Shown here: positions 44,957-53,645 of the stretch, in pieces | Numbering within the stretch: position 1 is the first letter of the stretch | How the letters are laid out: every line of letters starts with the position of its first letter | Origin: Candidatus Obscuribacterales bacterium | GTDB taxonomy: Bacteria; Cyanobacteriota; Vampirovibrionia; Obscuribacterales; Obscuribacteraceae | NCBI GenBank assembly: GCA_031292355.1 | Contig: JARLHI010000057.1 | Location: forward strand, 62,001 to 126,000 | Direction: 5' to 3' | DNA: 64,000 nucleotides | Made by a program: the position numbers and the translations under genes | The notes under the pieces: model-generated | Seen by the model: the letters and a program-made list of their open reading frames with translations, nothing else | Told to the model about the DNA's origin: nothing | The model's database searches: none

Positions 44957-45622
44957 TTAGGGACGAATCGCCATCATGTGCATGGTGGCGAAATTAGCAC
45001 TGAAATCAATTTTAGTGATGCTGCCTGTTGGTATATTGACGCGCCAGAAATTCTCTACAGGCATTCCCAAGGCTCTGACAATTAAAGCTCTAATGATGCC
45101 GGCGTGACTAACGAGCGCAATCTTTTTTCCTGGGTGTTCGGCAATCAGTTCTTCAAGCCTCGTTCCAACGCGCTCGACCACGTCAGCTATTGATTCTCCG
45201 CCAGGCGGACGATTCTTAACCGGATCTAAAGACCAGGCTTTATACAACTCTGGATCTGTTGCTTTAATGTCAATATATTTTCGACCGTCCCAGCTACCGA
45301 CATTCCATTCGTTTAAGTCATGCACTTTATTTGGTGGCAAGCCTATTGCTTCGCCAATAATTTCAGCTGAAGCCCAAACTCGCTTCGAGGTGCTGGATAA
45401 AAGCACTTCTGGCTTTACCATCATCAACCACTGACCTGCTTTTGCAGCCTGCAGCCGACCGGATTCCGTCAGGGCTACTTCTGGGTCGGTATAAAGCATT
45501 CCTTGTTCTGTGGCCTCGGTGTGACCATGCCGAATCAGATACACCGATGTCACCACTTCTTCTGGATGTAGAGGCTCGGGTTTCGTTTCCTTTGATGACT
45601 TTATGGTATTGGATTCAGTCAC
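44957..45622 (-). CDS. Histidine phosphatase family protein (phosphoglycerate-mutase-like)
   Basis: The 221-residue cytoplasmic protein carries the phosphohistidine motif YLIRHGHTEA (Arg31, His32, Gly33), LTESGRLQAAKAG, the catalytic Glu region NEWNVGSWDGR and VSHAGIIRALIVRAL with the second His. That set fits a broad-specificity phosphatase rather than a mutase, but does not decide. The start is GTG 45622 with GAGG about 8 bases upstream. It is 24 bases downstream of the class II aldolase gene on the same strand, so it may act on a sugar phosphate in the same route. Confidence 0.9.
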   Translation of the reverse strand: MTESNTIKSSKETKPEPLHPEEVVTSVYLIRHGHTEATEQGMLYTDPEVALTESGRLQAAKAGQWLMMVKPEVLLSSTSKRVWASAEIIGEAIGLPPNKVHDLNEWNVGSWDGRKYIDIKATDPELYKAWSLDPVKNRPPGGESIADVVERVGTRLEELIAEHPGKKIALVSHAGIIRALIVRALGMPVENFWRVNIPTGSITKIDFSANFATMHMMAIRP

Positions 45623-45646
45623 TAGTCAAACCTCGTACTTGGAGTC

Positions 45647-46312
45647 TTAATTAGTCACAGACGGAACTGTTTGATAAATTGACTTGATTTCGTGCAGTCT
45701 GGACACTTGTGCAGACGTCAGCTCTATTGGCCGTCCGACCTGATATGCCACCACAAGAGTTTGAGCGAAATGTTCGACAGTTTCTAGTTTATAGAAGGCA
45801 TCGTAAAGGTCAGAACCATACACGAGAGCTCCGTGATGATCCAGCATCATAGCATCGTGATCTTTTAAGAACGGAACGATGCTGTTTGGTATTTCATCGG
45901 TACTTGGTGTCGCATACGGTGCAGTTGGGATGTTGCCAATCGAACAGATAATTTCGGGCAGAATTGGGGCAGCGAGACTGACACCAGCTACAGTCAAACC
46001 AAGGGCGGTAACCGGATGGGCATGTACCACCGCTTTAATGTCTGGACGATGACGATAGACCATCAGATGCATCTTCAATTCTGTTGATGGTTGACCGCCT
46101 GAAACCGGTTCTCCTGACATGTCGGTAAGGACCAGGTCGCTTTCATTAAGACGCCCTTTACACGAACCTCTAGGCGTTGTCAGGACGAGGTCGTCAGCCA
46201 AACGCACGCTGAAATTCCCCTCAAGCCCGCATATATAGCCCTTTTCATAGCACAGGCGCGCTATTTCAATCAGCTCCGAGCGACTCTTACTATCGTCGAT
46301 TTTGACGTTCAA
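45647..46312 (-). CDS. Class II aldolase/adducin-family protein (fuculose-phosphate-aldolase-like)
   Basis: The 221-residue protein has the class II aldolase core. Metal ligands and base are present: Glu78 in STELKMHL, His97 and His99 in VVHAHPVTALG, and His160 in LDHHGALVYG. GLEGNFSVRL and LTTPRGSCKGRL match the phosphate-binding loop region. Members include fuculose-1-phosphate and rhamnulose-1-phosphate aldolases and methylthioribulose-1-phosphate dehydratase; the substrate is not fixed by sequence alone. It leads the two-gene unit with the histidine phosphatase. Confidence 0.9.
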   Translation of the reverse strand: MNVKIDDSKSRSELIEIARLCYEKGYICGLEGNFSVRLADDLVLTTPRGSCKGRLNESDLVLTDMSGEPVSGGQPSTELKMHLMVYRHRPDIKAVVHAHPVTALGLTVAGVSLAAPILPEIICSIGNIPTAPYATPSTDEIPNSIVPFLKDHDAMMLDHHGALVYGSDLYDAFYKLETVEHFAQTLVVAYQVGRPIELTSAQVSRLHEIKSIYQTVPSVTN

Positions 46313-46582
46313 TTTGACGGCCTCTTGCTACAGTCTGCTATTTAAAACCAATATGGTTACTAAATGTTTATGGCGAGTTATTATAACGATTACAGGGTCA
46401 AACATTGAGACAGGGGAACCAGTCACGCCTTTCTAAAAGAAAAATGTTCAAGCCGACGATGATGCGAAGCTCATGTATTGAAGGTCGCAGGGCGCTAGAA
46501 GTATCGTATGTGCTTAGCTTAGTCAAATACTTCGCCGCAATCCTTTTTTAGAAAAGCTCGACAAACGGTCTAAAGACTTAAA

Positions 46583-48598
46583 ATGCGTTGTTCAGAATGT
46601 CATGAAAGAAATTCGGTTGCAGCCAAGGAGTGCCGCTCTTGTGGGCACAAATTTCAAGCAAAACCAATTCCGAAAAGTGTCAAGATAGGCGCCGCCGTCG
46701 CTGGTGGTTTAATCATTCTTGGTGTCATAGCGGCATCTGTAGTGCCAATTCTGACAGATCCTAATCGCGCGCTGGCTTCAATTGCTAAACGAGTGGCACA
46801 AGGTCCAACCGACGCCAATGATGCAAAAAAAGCAACTGCAGAATTAGACGAAGCTTTGAAGAATTTTTTGAAGCAAAATGGCTCATTGCCTACAGCTCAA
46901 TTAACGAAGAAGCTGCAGGACGGACTATCTGAGTCGGCCTTTGAAGTTCATGTTTTCGATCTTCCGCGTGGATTGTCCATAGTCGAAGTGGACACAATGT
47001 TGCAGGCTAACGATTATTTGCTTCTAAAAAACGGTTCGACCGTGAAAGTAACTCCACTGCCTGGGATGGAGGTTTTCGACACAGCCAGAGTTATTACTGA
47101 TTCATCAGCGCCAGTGCTCGTAATTCTTGGTCACACGGCCGGTCAGGGCGTACATAAGCCGCTAGTTCGCGCCTACGCACTTTTACCAGACGATACTGTC
47201 GATCAAACCGCAAAGACAATTCCCGAAGTCAAAGCCGACGGTGTTGCCGCTTTTGCGAAAAACAACAAAGATATCAATCTTGATTATTCATTTTATTCGC
47301 TCGGTGCAGGAGAGAAGTTATTTGACGCAGGCAGTCCTCTGCCACAGGGCCTTGCCGATGATTCAGTACACGGCACGATGCGCTGGCAGAACGGCAAATA
47401 TGAAGCCCAACCAAATACAAACAGAAGTCAACTAAGCGCTCTTTATGCGGTTGCAAAATGCATTGCCACGCCTGCACAAGCTGGACGCTACAAAGATATC
47501 CTCGGCGAAAACGGCACAGCCTATGTCAATTCTCGCAAAACTCCGTTAGCTACTCTACCTGAATTCAAAATTCTCAGACTGTCAGGGACTGCAGCCCCTG
47601 AAGCACCACAACCGGCGCCGAGTCGGCACAGGCATGGAAAAAGCAAAGCAGCTTCGGCAGCCACAGGAGCTAAAAACGAATATTTGCTAGCTTCTAAAGC
47701 GGAAAGCTTCACAGTTCAACTCAGTCAGGGCGCATCTGGTGCCTGGAGCGTGAGCGACGTCAAATTAACGCCGCAAGCAGAAGCTACCGCTCTAGTTAAT
47801 AGTCAATCGACGACTACCCCGCCTACTGGACAGGCCGCTCCTATCACGGAACTAACATCAACAACGTCTACGACCTCCACTGCGACCACAACATCGACTA
47901 CCACCACTTCCGGTGCAGCTGCAGACATGAGTCCGCTAACAACCGGTACTCTGTCAGACAAAGAGCTCAAAGAGAGCAAAGAGAAGCTCAAAGCGGTGCT
48001 GGAATCGACAAAAGACAAAACAGATAAAGCTGAAAAAGTTTCGATGACGCAGTCATCAACTGGTACTGAATCTGGTGCTGCCGATAAAGAAAAAACCGAC
48101 AAAGAAACCGCAAAAGATAAAAAACAATCAAAAGAAGACAGTGCAAGCGATCAAACGGCTGTTTCTGAAGACAAACAAACTGGAGTAGCCGCAAGCGTCC
48201 ACAGTCAAATTGACGCTTCACAGGTGAGAGTTCGCAGTGGTCCTGGTCCTAATTTCAAACTGCTTACAACAATCGCTCGTGGAGCCAAGTTGACTATTAT
48301 CGGCAAGAGCAACGGCTGGTATAAAATCAAGGCAAACGGTCAAACAGGCTTCATTTACGGCGGTCTGGTCGACTACAAAACGCCTGACGCCTACGAAACT
48401 ATCACAGTCCATAAAGTTGAAGGCTTGACTGACGACCACGAAAAAAGTATCGGTTCTTCCAAGCCTGGCGACCGTCTGGTTGTGCTCGGCAGTGAAAAGA
48501 ACGGCAAACTGAAAGTGCAATTATCCAGCGGACAAACGGCTTACATCAACAAAAACGCCGTCGAACAGTCTCAAGATACCCCACAATTCGTTCCTTAA
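46583..48598 (+). CDS. Zinc-ribbon, membrane-anchored protein with C-terminal SH3b domains
   Basis: The 671-residue protein starts with a cytoplasmic zinc ribbon (Cys3, Cys6, Cys17, Cys20). One transmembrane helix follows (about 33-55, VGGLIILGVIAASVVPIL-like). The extracytoplasmic part has a globular region (about 60-330), a Ser/Thr-rich linker (TSTTSTTSTATTTSTTTTSG, near 435) and a Lys/Glu-rich stretch. Two SH3b-type modules close it (about 540-595, SQVRVRSGPGPNFKLL; about 600-665). SH3b modules usually bind peptidoglycan. The function of the whole is unknown. The gene ends about 100 bases before the tRNA. Confidence 0.82.
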   Translation: MRCSECHERNSVAAKECRSCGHKFQAKPIPKSVKIGAAVAGGLIILGVIAASVVPILTDPNRALASIAKRVAQGPTDANDAKKATAELDEALKNFLKQNGSLPTAQLTKKLQDGLSESAFEVHVFDLPRGLSIVEVDTMLQANDYLLLKNGSTVKVTPLPGMEVFDTARVITDSSAPVLVILGHTAGQGVHKPLVRAYALLPDDTVDQTAKTIPEVKADGVAAFAKNNKDINLDYSFYSLGAGEKLFDAGSPLPQGLADDSVHGTMRWQNGKYEAQPNTNRSQLSALYAVAKCIATPAQAGRYKDILGENGTAYVNSRKTPLATLPEFKILRLSGTAAPEAPQPAPSRHRHGKSKAASAATGAKNEYLLASKAESFTVQLSQGASGAWSVSDVKLTPQAEATALVNSQSTTTPPTGQAAPITELTSTTSTTSTATTTSTTTTSGAAADMSPLTTGTLSDKELKESKEKLKAVLESTKDKTDKAEKVSMTQSSTGTESGAADKEKTDKETAKDKKQSKEDSASDQTAVSEDKQTGVAASVHSQIDASQVRVRSGPGPNFKLLTTIARGAKLTIIGKSNGWYKIKANGQTGFIYGGLVDYKTPDAYETITVHKVEGLTDDHEKSIGSSKPGDRLVVLGSEKNGKLKVQLSSGQTAYINKNAVEQSQDTPQFVP

Positions 48599-48653
48599 AA
48601 AAGTAAAACAAAGTGCTTTTGTAGCGAATCTCTCTTCATGATGAATCTATAGT

Positions 48654-48684
48654 TTGGCTGCAATTTTGATCTGCGTGGTATATT
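48654..48684 (+). promoter_or_regulatory. Possible sigma-70-type promoter for tRNA-Pro
   Basis: TTGGCT (48654-48659) and TATATT (48679-48684) are separated by 19 bases, slightly longer than ideal. The -10 lies 10 bases before the mature 5' end. Tentative. Confidence 0.35.
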
Positions 48685-48694
48685 AGCTGAAGTC

Positions 48695-48771
48695 CGGGAC
48701 GTAGCGCAGCTTGGTAGCGCGGTTGGTTTGGGACCAATAGGTCGCAGGTTCAAATCCTGTCGTCCCGACCA
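48695..48771 (+). tRNA. tRNA-Pro (anticodon UGG)
   Basis: The acceptor stem CGGGACG (48695-48701) pairs perfectly with CGTCCCG (48761-48767), followed by discriminator A and an encoded CCA. The D stem is GCGC/GCGC with AGCTTGGTA loop. The anticodon stem is GTTGG/CCAAT with loop TTTGGGA, giving UGG at positions 34-36. The T arm has GTTCAAATC. All four arms fold, length 77 including CCA. Confidence 0.96.
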
Positions 48772-48799
48772 TTTTTCAAAAAACTGAAAAATAGACATC

Positions 48800-48836
48800 A
48801 AGTCTCAGCTCCATTTCGGAGCTGAGACTTTGTTCA
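48800..48836 (+). terminator. Hairpin after tRNA-Pro
   Basis: A perfect 13-base-pair stem (AAGTCTCAGCTCC, 48800-48812; partner 48818-48830) with loop ATTTC is followed by TGTT. The stem is strong and the T-run weak. It probably ends the tRNA transcript. Confidence 0.7.
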
Positions 48837-48952
48837 TGGCAGCCTAGAAAATATAAATGTAAAAGCGCGCGGCTCTTCGATTCCACAAGGGTAAAGCACA
48901 TATTTGTAATGATAGTATTAGCAAGCCAAGAAGCAAAATTTACGAATCGCCT

Positions 48953-50443
48953 ATGCTTTTCAATAGCCTGCAATATCTATTGTTCCTACCTGCTGTCGTC
49001 ACCTGCTTCTGGTTGAGTGGCAAACGCTTTCGCCCATTGATTTTGCTGTGCGCAAGCTATTACTTTTACATGAGCTGGTACGCGCCCTATTGTCTGCTGC
49101 TGGCGGCGCTGACGACCCTGAATTATCTTCTGGGTCGGTCCATAGATAAAGCAAAAGGTCAATCAGCCAAGCGGAAATTCTTATTCGGTCTTGGTTTGGT
49201 CCTTAATCTCGGCTGTCTCCTATTCTTCAAATACACCAATTTTCTTGTCGATTGTTGTTCTTCTCTGTTGCGAACCGTTCCACACAACACCGCCCAGCTC
49301 TCTCTGCCGCTACAAATCATCGTTCCTCTAGCGATTTCGTTTTTCGTTTTTGAATTTGTTCACTATCTGGGCGATATCTATTCTGGACAGAAACCCATCG
49401 ATAGCCCGATACGCTTTGCACTCTTTGCCGCATTTTTCCCGTCGCAAATCGCTGGACCAATCAAACGTTTTGAAGATTTCGATACGCAAATTTTGCACAT
49501 GCGTAGTTTTTCATCACCAATGTTTCTACAGGGGATAAATCTCATACTGGAAGGCTTATTCAAGAAAGTGGCTCTAGGAGACAATCTGGTGCCGATTGTG
49601 GAGAAAGGGTTTTCATCCATTCAATATCTGGCTCCTGTCGATGCCTGGATTGCGGCTCTTGCTTTTACGTTTGAAATTTACTACGACTTTTCTGGCTATA
49701 CAGACATTGGACGCGGCAGCGCGATGTTGCTCGGCATAAATTTGCCAGAGAATTTCAACAAGCCTTATTTCTCGGTGAGCCTCATAGACTTCTGGAGACG
49801 GTGGCATATGAGTCTATCGTCGTGGCTACGAGACTATCTCTACAAGCCGCTAGGAGGCTCAAGAGGTGGCACTTTCGCTCGCAACCGCAATCTTCTCATC
49901 ACAATGCTTCTAGGCGGACTCTGGCATGGTGCCTCTTGGCACTTTGTCATCTGGGGAGCATTTCACGGCATAGGTTTAATCGTCAATCATACTTTCAGAA
50001 AACTCTTTCCAGCGCCTGCAGAGACAGTTTCGCCAAACTCAAATACAACGCCAACAATTGGTTTGAAATCATTAGCAACAGGACTTTTCACGTTTGTGTT
50101 TGTGATTCTGGGATGGATTCTATTTAGAGCAGATACCTTTGAAAACGCGCTGAGCTTTTATAAACACATGTTTGTCGCGGCAGCACCGTGCTTTGAAAGC
50201 GGATTTCTCGTGCAGGCATTTATAGCCTCAACATTGCCCGCTGCGTTCTCCCTGTATGCTCTGTTTCATGGTCTTACATCACTGCACCAACATCTCTCGA
50301 CAAATACAAATTTTGGTCAGCACTGGTGGTTAAAAATCAAGCCAACGCCTGTGATTTTGTTGCCTGGTTATGCAGCTTACGCCCTGCTCATCCTGTGCCT
50401 GGCTAGCAAAAAAGCGGCTCCGTTTATTTACTTCCAATTCTGA
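48953..50443 (+). CDS. MBOAT-family O-acyltransferase (AlgI-like)
   Basis: The 496-residue polytopic membrane protein begins MLFNSLQYLLFLPAVV, typical of the AlgI/DltB branch of the MBOAT family. It has about 10-12 helices. The conserved His is at 325 in LLGGLWHGASWHFVIWGAFHG, preceded by FWRRWHMSLSSWLRDYLYKPLGG and YDFSGYTDIGRGSAMLLG. It would move acyl groups across the membrane for O-acetylation of a surface polysaccharide or other polymer. The next gene, an SGNH-type protein, overlaps by one base (TGATG). Confidence 0.95.
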   Translation: MLFNSLQYLLFLPAVVTCFWLSGKRFRPLILLCASYYFYMSWYAPYCLLLAALTTLNYLLGRSIDKAKGQSAKRKFLFGLGLVLNLGCLLFFKYTNFLVDCCSSLLRTVPHNTAQLSLPLQIIVPLAISFFVFEFVHYLGDIYSGQKPIDSPIRFALFAAFFPSQIAGPIKRFEDFDTQILHMRSFSSPMFLQGINLILEGLFKKVALGDNLVPIVEKGFSSIQYLAPVDAWIAALAFTFEIYYDFSGYTDIGRGSAMLLGINLPENFNKPYFSVSLIDFWRRWHMSLSSWLRDYLYKPLGGSRGGTFARNRNLLITMLLGGLWHGASWHFVIWGAFHGIGLIVNHTFRKLFPAPAETVSPNSNTTPTIGLKSLATGLFTFVFVILGWILFRADTFENALSFYKHMFVAAAPCFESGFLVQAFIASTLPAAFSLYALFHGLTSLHQHLSTNTNFGQHWWLKIKPTPVILLPGYAAYALLILCLASKKAAPFIYFQF

Positions 50444-51762
50444 TGCCTATTTCGATGCCACCAATAAGCACCACAAGCAAGAGTTTGACGCATCAAACTG
50501 CGCTTGAAACAACACAGCCTGTAAAGCCCAAACGCATCGCATTCGCTCTCGGCAGAGTTTTGAAGGCAACCATCTATGGCTTTTTTAGTTTTGGTGTTAT
50601 GCTGCTTCTCATCGAGGGTTTTCTTGCGCTTAATCACATTGGAGAGCAGGAATATTTGAAAGTGGACCCCGCAATCGGCTTCGCTCATTTAGAGAATAAA
50701 CTTGTCACAGACCGCTCCGAATCTTTAGGAATTGACAAAATAAATTCGTCGGGACTCACTGACACAGAACACGGTTTCACGAAAACGCCTGGCACCGTTC
50801 GCATCGCCATTCTTGGCGACTCAATTACAGAGGCCTTGCAGTTGCCGATTAAGGAGCGATTTGCAAGAGTACTGGAAAGCAAATTAAATGCAAAGTCCAC
50901 TCAAAACTTTGAAGTGATCAATTTTGGTGTAGGAGGATTCGGTACAGGGCACGAGTATTTGCAATTTGTCAGGGATGTACGTCGCTACCAACCAGACCAG
51001 GTCATCTTGATGTACCACCAGGGTGACGAAACAGAAAACAGCCCGGATGGCTCCAAATGGTCGTTGCAGCCAACATTTACTTTAAATGATGCAAATGCGC
51101 CACAAATTCGCTACCAGGAATTTGATACCTGGCGACATAGTTCCTCGGCAGCCCCTCTAACATTTTTTGATTGGGGAAGGCGGAACAGTCACATCTGGCA
51201 GTGTCTTTTACAAACACACAGCAGTCTAAAAAATGAAGCACTCTACAAGCGCGTCACCGAACTCTGCACGAAAATAAGCAAAGGCACTCAGAAGATTTTA
51301 TGCAACCTGAGTCCCGACTTTAAACGAGCAATCGCTGCAAAATCAAACCGGGAGGAACAGAGCACGAATGCAGACAGACAGAGACTTCTGAAAGACGCAC
51401 ACCTTTTAAACGATGTTCAAGTTGCGCCGTCACAATATGATGCACCCCAACAGTGGCTATTAACTCAAAAGCTAATTGAGTTGTTGAACGAAGAATGTCA
51501 TCGTCATAACATCAAGCTTCTGATTGCGTTTGTGCCAGCACTTGAAAAACCAATCAGCTCTCGCCTCGACTTCAGCAAGAAAATCGAAGAACTGCAAAAG
51601 CTCGGCAAAAAAGACGGCTTTGAAACGCTCAATCTGAGCACCAAATTTTATGCAGCTGAAAAAGAAACCTCGAAACCAATAATATTGCTGGCTCATCTCA
51701 GTCCGCGTGGACATGAATTAGTTGCAGACGCAATCTCTACCTACTACTTGTCTAAGCGATAG
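50443..51762 (+). CDS. Membrane-anchored SGNH-hydrolase-like protein
   Basis: The 439-residue protein has one N-terminal transmembrane helix (about 45-64) and a long extracytoplasmic domain. SGNH blocks are present: Ser127 in IAILGDSITEA (block I), NFGVGGFGTGHEYLQF (block II Gly), MYHQGDE (block III region) and HLSPRGHELVADAI with the catalytic His near the end. Such proteins pair with MBOAT acyltransferases and finish O-acetyl transfer onto the polymer, or remove it. The one-base overlap and shared strand with the AlgI-like gene support a two-gene module. Confidence 0.9.
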   Translation: MPISMPPISTTSKSLTHQTALETTQPVKPKRIAFALGRVLKATIYGFFSFGVMLLLIEGFLALNHIGEQEYLKVDPAIGFAHLENKLVTDRSESLGIDKINSSGLTDTEHGFTKTPGTVRIAILGDSITEALQLPIKERFARVLESKLNAKSTQNFEVINFGVGGFGTGHEYLQFVRDVRRYQPDQVILMYHQGDETENSPDGSKWSLQPTFTLNDANAPQIRYQEFDTWRHSSSAAPLTFFDWGRRNSHIWQCLLQTHSSLKNEALYKRVTELCTKISKGTQKILCNLSPDFKRAIAAKSNREEQSTNADRQRLLKDAHLLNDVQVAPSQYDAPQQWLLTQKLIELLNEECHRHNIKLLIAFVPALEKPISSRLDFSKKIEELQKLGKKDGFETLNLSTKFYAAEKETSKPIILLAHLSPRGHELVADAISTYYLSKR

Positions 51763-51908
51763 TCAGAAGGCGTGAGACGCCCGAAAGAGGCTGCCAGGCG
51801 GTAAAAACTGCTTAACCTGGGAACAAGTGCTCTTCAAGACACTTCTTACGAACTGGAAAATTTCTCTTTTCCAACTAAAAGCATTGCAACTAAAAGGAGA
51901 TGAGCAAT

Positions 51909-52256
51909 ATGTCTTTTAAGAGCCTTTTTACGACCGTGGCACTTTGTGTGACTACCATTTTGCCAGGATTGGCTAAAGTAGGAGTCGATGTCACCTTGCC
52001 TAAGGACGCAACCAAAGGTGAAACTGTGACCGTCAAAGTGCACACAGCAGCTAAAGCTAAGTGCAAAATCGAAGCTCAAGATGCTGGCATGACTCAAGCA
52101 CTCAAATTGATGGACAAAGACGCAGATAAAGAAGGCAATACCAGCTGGAAGTTCGATGTTCCTAAGGATTTCAAAGCTAACGAATTGCCAGTAATCGTCA
52201 CTGTCATGAAGGATGGCGACGAGGAAAAATCAACTAACACAATTCAAATCAAGTAG
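51909..52256 (+). CDS. Small exported protein with a beta-sandwich-like domain
   Basis: The 115-residue protein has a signal peptide (1-23, SLFTTVALCVTTILPGLA). The mature 92 residues alternate strand-like segments (VGVDVTLPKDATKGETVTVKVHTA to LPVIVTVMKDGDEEKSTNTIQIK), an Ig-like or Bacterial-Ig pattern. ATG 51909 is chosen because AAGGAG ends 9 bases upstream; an in-frame ATG at 51900 abuts that site. A strong terminator follows. Function unknown; likely periplasmic. Confidence 0.78.
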   Translation: MSFKSLFTTVALCVTTILPGLAKVGVDVTLPKDATKGETVTVKVHTAAKAKCKIEAQDAGMTQALKLMDKDADKEGNTSWKFDVPKDFKANELPVIVTVMKDGDEEKSTNTIQIK

Positions 52257-52278
52257 ACATTCGCTTTAGCGAGAAAAG

Positions 52279-52310
52279 AGGCGGTATCAGTTTGACTGAT
52301 GCCGCCTTTT
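52279..52310 (+). terminator. Rho-independent terminator
   Basis: A stem of 13 pairs, AGGCGGTATCAGT with ACTGATGCCGCCT (one T-G wobble), loop TTG, is followed by TTT. It ends the small exported protein gene and lies 43 bases from the end of the convergent VWA gene. Confidence 0.85.
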
Positions 52311-52352
52311 GATTGGACAAACTATTCAAAATTGACCACAATAAAACGATAG

Positions 52353-53645
52353 TCACGGTCCTAACAATTCTTTTTCCATCTGGTAGCGCGTCTGGCGCAT
52401 TCTCGCGGCATCATCGTCTAATTCTTTTCTTTTTTGTGGGCCGGCACTGTTTGCGCTATTTGCGCTGCTAGCCGATGGTGCCTTCGTATTTGGTTTATAT
52501 GCTCGGCCAGGCATCTTGTCGTCCAGAGACTCCAGAAGAGCGTCGATAATCGCTTTAGTCAAACCAATTTGTTTGAGCTCGGCAAATGTTTTAGTATCAA
52601 CAATATCGAATTGTGCGCCTTCATTTACCAAATTGTCGTCAAGATTCTTACAGAAATCCCGACCGTCGTACGTATCACCAATTTGCAAGAATGTCAGACG
52701 CACTTGATTTGGAGACTGTAATTTGTTGGTGAAGGAGACAATTGCTTGATCAACTGTTTTAGTATCACGGGGTATATTCGGTAAGCCATCATGCAGTATC
52801 GCAATTAGGAGCGGGCGCCCTCCCGGCGGATGCCCGTACAAACCAACATTCAGGCGGGCTTCGAGTGGGTCAAGAAGTCCTGTCCATCCTGACGGAGTAG
52901 TTTCACTAAAGACTTCAATGATCTTAGAAGGATCGCAGTTCTCGTAGGTTTTATAATCATCATGAAAAACAGTGACAGTGACCGTGCGATTGTATTTAGA
53001 AAGTTTCTCTGCAAGCGAGCGCACTTGCTCTCGACACCATTCAAATTTACTGAGATTGCCAGTCCCGTCGTGTTCATTCATTGATCCAGAAATATCAATT
53101 ATCACTTCAACATCATAATTTTGCAGATTTTCATTATTCTCTTTGTTCAAGCTTTCGTTAACATCTAAAACAGGCCCCCGCTTTTGATTAACATCAAGCA
53201 CAGGGATCTTCGGCTGGGTGACTGCAAGAACGGGCTGCTTGTCTAATCTGGCTCGCGCAGAGCGCAATTCAACTTGATAAATTTTGCCACTTCGATCGAT
53301 TTTTAGTCTATAAAAACCATCACCACTTGCAATACCAGTAATCAGGTCATCTTTTTCAACGCCTGCGTTGAATGCTGGAGTTGCGAGATGCACATCGAGC
53401 ACCTGCAGGATAGGCGCCTTGCCAGTTCTAACACCGCAATTTAAACCAAGCCTGGTTAACTCATCAATGACTTCATTGTGACTGACAGCTCCCTGAATCA
53501 TTTTGTCTTTTTTTATTCCAGGCTCAATTTGCTCGGCATGGACGGGTAGCACCAACAGGGTAGTACAACAGAATATTGCACTGCAAATTAAATGCGACAG
53601 ATAGAAACTGGGGTGCTTGCCGATGTCAGGCATACCAAATGGCAT
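52353..53645 (-). CDS. Exported PDZ-like plus von Willebrand A domain protein
   Basis: The 430-residue protein has a signal peptide (about 1-38, LLVLPVHAEQ). A region near 75-135 resembles a PDZ domain (ATPAFNAGVEKDDLITGI). A short tract holds three 10-residue repeats of the form PVL(A/D)V(T/N)(Q/E) near 138-166. A VWA domain follows, with the metal-binding DISGS (Asp184, Ser186, Ser188), Thr in SGWTGLLDP and Asp in LHDGLPN, so the MIDAS is complete. A Ser/Ala linker and charged tail end it. Its ATG overlaps the preceding TPR stop by one base (TGATG). Exported VWA proteins bind other proteins through the metal. The partner is unknown. Confidence 0.88.
   Translation of the reverse strand: MPFGMPDIGKHPSFYLSHLICSAIFCCTTLLVLPVHAEQIEPGIKKDKMIQGAVSHNEVIDELTRLGLNCGVRTGKAPILQVLDVHLATPAFNAGVEKDDLITGIASGDGFYRLKIDRSGKIYQVELRSARARLDKQPVLAVTQPKIPVLDVNQKRGPVLDVNESLNKENNENLQNYDVEVIIDISGSMNEHDGTGNLSKFEWCREQVRSLAEKLSKYNRTVTVTVFHDDYKTYENCDPSKIIEVFSETTPSGWTGLLDPLEARLNVGLYGHPPGGRPLLIAILHDGLPNIPRDTKTVDQAIVSFTNKLQSPNQVRLTFLQIGDTYDGRDFCKNLDDNLVNEGAQFDIVDTKTFAELKQIGLTKAIIDALLESLDDKMPGRAYKPNTKAPSASSANSANSAGPQKRKELDDDAARMRQTRYQMEKELLGP

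Noticed and set aside
48595..48801. Minus-strand frame across the tRNA
   Set aside because: Its protein contains the well-known false translation of antisense tRNA-Pro (GRQDLNLRP); the tRNA is real.
48695..51762. Genomic island inserted at tRNA-Pro
   Set aside because: No integrase, no repeat of the tRNA end and no composition change that I can see.
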